Source: Panopea generosa
Taxonomy: Eukaryota > Mollusca > Bivalvia > Adapedonta > Hiatellidae
NCBI GenBank assembly: GCA_029582155.1
Contig: CM055900.1
Coordinates: 48,021,736-48,085,735, forward strand
Length of the DNA: 64,000 nt
Reading direction: 5' to 3'
This document shows positions 58,918-64,000 of the stretch, piece after piece; the stretch's first letter is position 1, and every line of letters begins with the position of its first letter. Made by a program: the position numbers and the translations under genes. Below the pieces are notes generated by a model. It was not told the DNA's origin. It saw nothing but the letters and a program-made list of their open reading frames with translations, and searched no databases.

Positions 58918-61558
58918 ATCAAGAGCTGGTGGAGGGACAGCGTGCTTGACTATTTAGATGCTGATCTAAAACAACAGCTATTTCAGGAAATAAGTTTCAA
59001 ATGGAAAAGTTTATATAATTTTAGCCCAGGGGTGGTAAAATTGAACTACATGTATAATTATTGCTAATCAGTTTAAACTAAATTAGCAAAATATTTTAAA
59101 ACAGCAATATAAATTTTCATCATCAACAGTCTTGTTTTTTTGAAAACAATAGGTCAATGGATTGCTCATATTGCCGTAATATTATTTAATTTAGCATTTA
59201 CCGGCAGTTACAATAGTCGTTAAAAGTTTAAAATTGTTCTATAAATTCAATGACAATTGCTGACAAATAACCAAATAGTTGTGCCAATATCATACTAAGG
59301 CACACCATGTACGTATAATAACCCTAAATATTACAACTGCATGAATAGAATAATATCAGTTGGTCAAGCATATCAAGAAATACCAATTAAACATTATCTG
59401 AAATAATTCAAGCATGAATTTAAAATAAAGTGTAAGCCATAGATGAGACGAGCTGTTTCAAGAGTAGTTTATCAATGTTTTACATATACAATATATGCAC
59501 TAACTTCACATTTATAGGGCAATATATTTTCGTACCAGTTCATGCAAATGGATCTATAGTTGAAATAATCTTGTACAAGTATGCACAGTTTAGCATAGAT
59601 GGATACCCTTTCATAAAAAAATAAAAAATTAAACTTTCATGAAAATGAAAAAAAAAATGTTTCAAAAAAAAAAAATGAAAAATTATATCTGAGCTCTTCA
59701 ATTTTTCCTTATATAACACCAGGGCTCGAATTTAAGCACTCGCCACTCGCAAAATGCGAGCTGTATTTTGAAACTGCAAGTTGAAATTACTTAAGCTGGC
59801 ATTTTTTTGCGAGTGGATTTCAAGTTGAGAAAATTACTTATTATATTCATTTTATTTATTTTTGAAAATAAACAAGTATTATCCTGATGAAAATAATGAG
59901 TTCTTGTCAATTTTACCTGATTTCTTTTGCTTCTCGTGCCAAATTACCCCCCAGCAGCATGATTGTCAATGACATGTATTAAATATTTATATGAGAAGAC
60001 TGCGTCCAATTGTTTTTGATCTCGAGTTCATTCTGCCAAAAGGAGTAAGTTAAAACCAGTCAACAACATAATGAGTAGACTGCGTTTAGTCTGATCGATC
60101 GTGCACTCACTCTATAAAATAAAAGTAAAATTGAAACCCGTCAAATTTATTGTTTACATATTTTGTCAGCTGTTAAACTGGCTGCTAAAATAACATCTTT
60201 TTCTCCATTGAACCGACCAATAAAAGGGAGTCCCAACAAGAAAATAGAGAAATAATCCTTACGTAAATACTGTAATGAAATGGGAGTGACAGTTCAACAT
60301 TAACACATGTTAAAACAATCGTCCTTGGCCAGATCTAATTCTAAAATGACGGCCATTGGCTATATTAATTCTATAAATAGAAATGTGTGTATGTTTCAAT
60401 CTCAGTCTCTGTACACTTGTTATTGTTGAATCCATGATTCATATTTTTGTTTAGTTAAAAGTGTTTATTTATGATATATCATTGTATGCATTAAAATGAT
60501 TTATTTATGGTAGAATGATAAATAACAAAGACAATTTTATATTTTAAAATATTTTGTTTCGTAAAGTACTGCTTTGAATTGTACCTTAACATATATAATA
60601 ACCTTGATACCATTGTCTATAAAATAAATACAAGCTAATAATGCATATTAAAAAACACGAAGTCTTTGAAACAATAAATTTTGGGTTTATTAAGACATTT
60701 AAGACTACAAGCTTCTGCGAAAATTGGTTTGGCTAGTTAGTTTCAAATTTGGCCAGTTGAAATTTTAGGCACTGGCCAAAATTGCCAGTGCACAATAAAG
60801 TTTAATTCTAGGCCTGAACACAATGTAAAATTCTGACCTCTTAATGTGGGCAAATTTTGCTCCAACTGTAGTCATGGTTTTGAAAATAATTGAGAGAGGA
60901 ACACAAACTTACCATATTTGTAAAAACAGATCTACGTTCCAGGCATTGTACTTCAAACTTAAGCCTGCTAAAACACTTTACCAAAATGTGTAAAACTGAA
61001 AGAGCAATAATTCTACCAAAATGCAATCAAGAGTTATGGATCTTATCTCTATGAGTTTCCTAGATGATGCTGAACACACATGTGAAGTTTCAATTATGTC
61101 TAAATGATCGGTTGATGAAATATGTACCAACTCAAAAACTATTACCTCATTTCTAAAAAAACTCTAGCCAAATTTTCTAAATCTAAAAGGGCAATAATTC
61201 TGTGAAAAGGCAATCAAGAGTTATGGTTCTTGTCTCTATGAGTTTCCCAGGCAATGTTTAACACACATGTGAAGTTTCATTCACATGCAATGATAGGTTG
61301 ATGAAATATGTACCTGCTCAAAACTTGAACCAACTTTACCATGTCTAAAAGGGCCATAATTTTGCCAAAATGCAACCACGCGTTATGTTCTTGTCTCAGT
61401 GCATTCTGTGATGATGCTGAATAAACATGACTTGTGAAGTTTCATTAATATTAAATGAGTGGTTGCATAGATAATTAACCTGATAAAAACTATAACATGA
61501 AAAACCCGACAACAAGGCGAGTACAATAGCCCCCCTATTCTACGAAAAGTCGAGCTAA
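58918..61558 (+). mobile_element. Helitron-like family C, second copy, interrupted
   Basis: It starts ATCAAGAGCTGGTGGAGGGACAGC, a decayed hairpin terminus, and matches 23428-24095 and 25273-25400. It is interrupted by a hAT-like element at about 59719-60827 and ends with GAGCTAA at 61558. The right third holds three units of about 170 bp (starting near 60996, 61180 and 61346), each with AAAGGGCAATAATTCT, GAGTTATGGTTCTTGTCTC and ACACACATGTGAAGTTTCA. Confidence 0.6.
59719..60827. mobile_element. hAT-like non-autonomous element
   Basis: Termini are CAGGGCTCGAATTTAAGCAC and, inverted, CAGGCCTAGAATTAAACTTT. The left end has CACTCGCAAAATGCGAG and the right GGCACTGGCCAAAATTGCCAGTGC, both small hairpins. 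CAGG-type ends suggest hAT. A clear 8-bp duplication was not found (only AACAC is shared). No transposase remains. Confidence 0.5.
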
Positions 61559-61564
61559 AAATCA

Positions 61565-62155
61565 ATATTACAGACACTTCTTTATTTACAATACTAATAA
61601 TTGAAAGCAGTGACTGATTTATTATTTATTGTATTTATTCATTTATTAATGACTCTTATGTATGTTTTAGACTATAAATACGATGTCTTCAATAACTGTT
61701 TATTACATTCAGTGATAGCTAGGGATTATAAATCTACATAATTCCTTGGTGATGCACACAAGGAATAGTCTTGATCATCGGCGATGCTTGCTTTTCTAAA
61801 AGATAAACATCTTGACAAGTTCCAATTGGAATAAAACTGTACTGGTAATCTAATAAAGTTTTTGATTGGTTGATTCAAACTATAACTTTGTTATTAATTA
61901 TATTTTTACAGTTTGTAATTTTTCAAAAAAAATGTTTGTCACAGTCAATTGTTTATGTGGTCATGTTAATTATTTGCTGATAACTAAAGCAGTTTATTGT
62001 AATTTTTAACAAAAACTTAATTGTCACAGTTATTTAAGTGATCATGTCAATGATTACCCCATAATAATTAAATTGACTGCATACTGGCTTAAGATCTTTG
62101 ATGATAATTACTTTAAATGATTGTATTAATTTGCAGTTTTTAATATTTTTTTTAT
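61565..62155. other. Intergenic AT-rich sequence, nothing recognised
   Basis: No repeat pair or coding pattern. Confidence 0.35.
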
Positions 62156-62164
62156 TTAATCTTT

Positions 62165-62335
62165 TTGATTTTGAGTACCCATCAAGGACATTTTGATTAC
62201 CCTATCATTTTTGCCATGGGGATTTTGACTACCCATCAAGGGGATTTTGACCACCCTGTTAATTCTGTTGAGGGGATTTTGACTACCATGTCATTTTCGA
62301 GCCATGGGGATTTTGACCATGGGGATTTTGAAGTA
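62165..62335 (+). repeat. Short irregular tandem repeat
   Basis: Five or six units around GGGGATTTTGACTACCCATC and CCATGGGGATTTTGACCA, with spacing of 18-45 bp. The 60-residue open frame is a by-product. Confidence 0.75.
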
Positions 62336-62339
62336 TACT

Positions 62340-63295
62340 CTTTTTGAGCTCTTTCCACAGCAGACCTGTTCTCCATACTATTTCAAAACAAGATTCATAA
62401 TCCATAATGGCTGTATTGTTTCCATACTTTACATTCTTCAAAATTTTGAATTAGTCTACCATGATCTGTTCTTCCATTAAGCTTCTTGAGAGCTTGCACA
62501 ACTACCACCAGCTTCACATTTCCATCTTATTCTGCATGCAACCACTATTTTCAATTACACTTTCTAACGAAATAGGTCTATACGACCTAACAGAGTTATA
62601 TTTTGTCTTTTCCTGTTTTTTGGCAATATAATTTCTGAGTCTTTTCTAAAAGCTTCTGGAATGACCCCATTTGGCCAAAATGTTTTGAAAATTAATTAGA
62701 TTAATTAATATTAGATATTTTCTATGACAAAGATCTGATACAAAATTAGTGCAATGACATCCATCCAAATAAATTATTTTATTACAACATCATTACAGAA
62801 GTGTTTGTTTCAGTCGATTAGAATTGCACTGAGTTTTCCCACGAGAACGGTTCTGAACAGAGGCACCCATTCCCGGCAGGCGCTCTGCCACTGAACACAG
62901 CTCAAATCTTACTCACAGATTCAAACGTTTCTTCTGCACAACTTGTCAATACGTTTGTCTTTTAGAATAGCAAGCGTCGCCGATGATCAAGACTACGCAA
63001 GGAAATGCAAATATATTACCCCACCCACTAAATATTATACGTGTCAATAGTTTAGAAGTATGACAATGATAAAGAAAAAAGTCTGAAATAACAAACAACA
63101 GCAATAAAACAGAATCATGGTCACGATATAACATTTTAAAACTAACACATACAACGAATAACTTAACCGTGTTTCAATTATCCGGGATGTTTTCGGGGGA
63201 ATTAACTCTGTATTCTAAACGGTGTGTATATACAAATTACCGGTGTAGCGTGATATGTTTCAGACCGTGAGATTCGTCAGAAATCGAGGTACGTA
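62340..63295. other. Upstream region, possible SINE piece
   Basis: GAACAGAGGCACCCATTCCCGGCAGGCGCTCTGCCACTGAACAC at about 62856-62900 resembles an anti-sense tRNA-like A/B box region. TCGCCGATGATCAAGACTA at about 62975 is the inverse of a phrase at about 61771 (GTCTTGATCATCGGCGATGC), a small inverted repeat pair. No gene seen. Confidence 0.4.
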
Positions 63296-63297
63296 TT

Positions 63298-63535
63298 TGG
63301 TGTATTGATTGATTGATTTATTACAGTAACGAATGCATTCATCAAGGAATTATATAAGTCCTTGCATACATGGACAATTAAAACAACATGTAAATTACAT
63401 ACATGGGGCATAGTGAGTCATGGCATGAACGCCACCACCAAGGATAACACAGAAAGAGTAAACTCTTATTTCCATTGCGGTCCTTTGTGTTGTTAGCATG
63501 ACATAAAGACAATCAATCAGTCAAAACCTTAATTA
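63298..63535 (-). mobile_element. LINE-like 3' end
   Basis: On the minus strand it ends CTGTAATAAATCAATCAATC, a poly(A)-signal-like site and a TCAA microsatellite tail typical of some non-LTR elements. Upstream is 3'UTR-like sequence (TTGTCCATGTATGCAAGGAC). No coding part is present. Confidence 0.5.
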
Positions 63536-63734
63536 TCATAGAAATTAATTGCACTTATAAATTATTAAGAATAATAATAATAAGTTGACAAAAAGTGTTT
63601 CAGATATTTTATTTTTATAGTTAGTTGTATTGGTATGAAAGAAAGAATATTTTTTGTATATTTTAAACTAGCGTGTCTTCACATTTTTTTTTTTATAAGA
63701 TGTAATATTTTTTTAAACACGCTTCAGACAATAA

Positions 63735-63820
63735 CGCTAATAGACGAGCGGATTAGTGGTCCACTATATGATTGTTAAGATAGGTCGCAGGTTTGATCCC
63801 CCGCTCATCCAACTAAATAC
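63735..63820 (+). mobile_element. tRNA-like SINE head
   Basis: GAGCGGATTAGTGGTCCACT and B box GTCGCAGGTTTGATCCCCCG, with GAGCG/CGCTC at the two edges. The acceptor stem is partial and the anticodon arm unconvincing, so it is read as a SINE head or tRNA relic. Confidence 0.5.
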
Positions 63821-64000
63821 TTATTAGTCTTTCGAATGAGATTTTAACAACTTATCTTATCTTAACAAAACGTATCTTTTATTCACAACAAAACATAAAT
63901 GTATGAGCTAATATAAAATAAGAATCTTGTAAGACCGAATTACAAATACAAACAGTTCGCCCAAGATTAACGACATCAGTAACGTAATATTATATACAAC

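Noticed and set aside
63741-63815. Functional tRNA gene
   Set aside because: Edges pair partly (GAGCG/CGCTC), but the anticodon arm is not convincing; a SINE head is more likely.

Overview
This is a eukaryotic (animal) genomic window: AT-rich, gene-poor and full of repeats. It holds two split genes, both on the minus strand, that can be rebuilt exon by exon with canonical GT/AG junctions and matching phases. A bivalve mollusc is the likely source. That is an inference from the animal-type PQ-loop protein and the style of the dispersed repeats and tRNA-derived SINEs; no sequence search was possible.

Gene 1 (6263-16397, minus, five coding exons, 178 aa) encodes a small single-pass membrane protein with about three Sel1-like repeats. 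It starts at an ATG in a strong Kozak context at 16397. Gene 2 (31681-58584, minus, four coding exons, 267 aa) is a complete SLC66A2 (PQLC1) orthologue with both PQ-loop motifs. Intergenic DNA and introns make up about 98% of the window. The two genes share no evident pathway; they are simply same-strand neighbours about 15 kb apart.

Tandem arrays: an 82-bp array (3.1-5.8 kb) lies just beyond the 3' end of gene 1. A 21-bp array that switches orientation (7.9-10.3 kb) fills intron 3 of gene 1 and touches the exon 4 splice acceptor. A 30-bp array sits at 28.5-29.1 kb. A degenerate TGATGTTTGCTTAGTTAGC array lies at 32.6-34.1 kb, in SLC66A2 intron 3. An array at 36.7-37.3 kb appears to be built from the intron/exon boundary of SLC66A2 exon 3. 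A 57-bp HindIII-type satellite (41.7-46.5 kb) and a 52-bp satellite (49.5-52.8 kb) both sit in SLC66A2 intron 2.

Mobile DNA: there is a decayed non-LTR retrotransposon (20.5-21.7 kb), a second LINE-like 3' end (63.3-63.5 kb) and several tRNA-derived SINE families. DNA elements include a Tigger-like element with a TA target duplication, a 1.4-kb element with an 8-bp duplication, a piggyBac-like TTAA MITE carrying a perfect 28-bp hairpin, and a 203-bp MITE present twice. Several otherwise different repeat families share the termini AACAAGAG plus hairpin, and GAGCTAAAAA, which suggests Helitron/Helentron-like non-autonomous elements. Two insertions can be dated relative to their hosts because uninterrupted copies of the target lie in the same window.

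I did not find a clearly new molecular system. The strongest unusual signals concern the link between tandem arrays and splice acceptors, and the common-termini element group.
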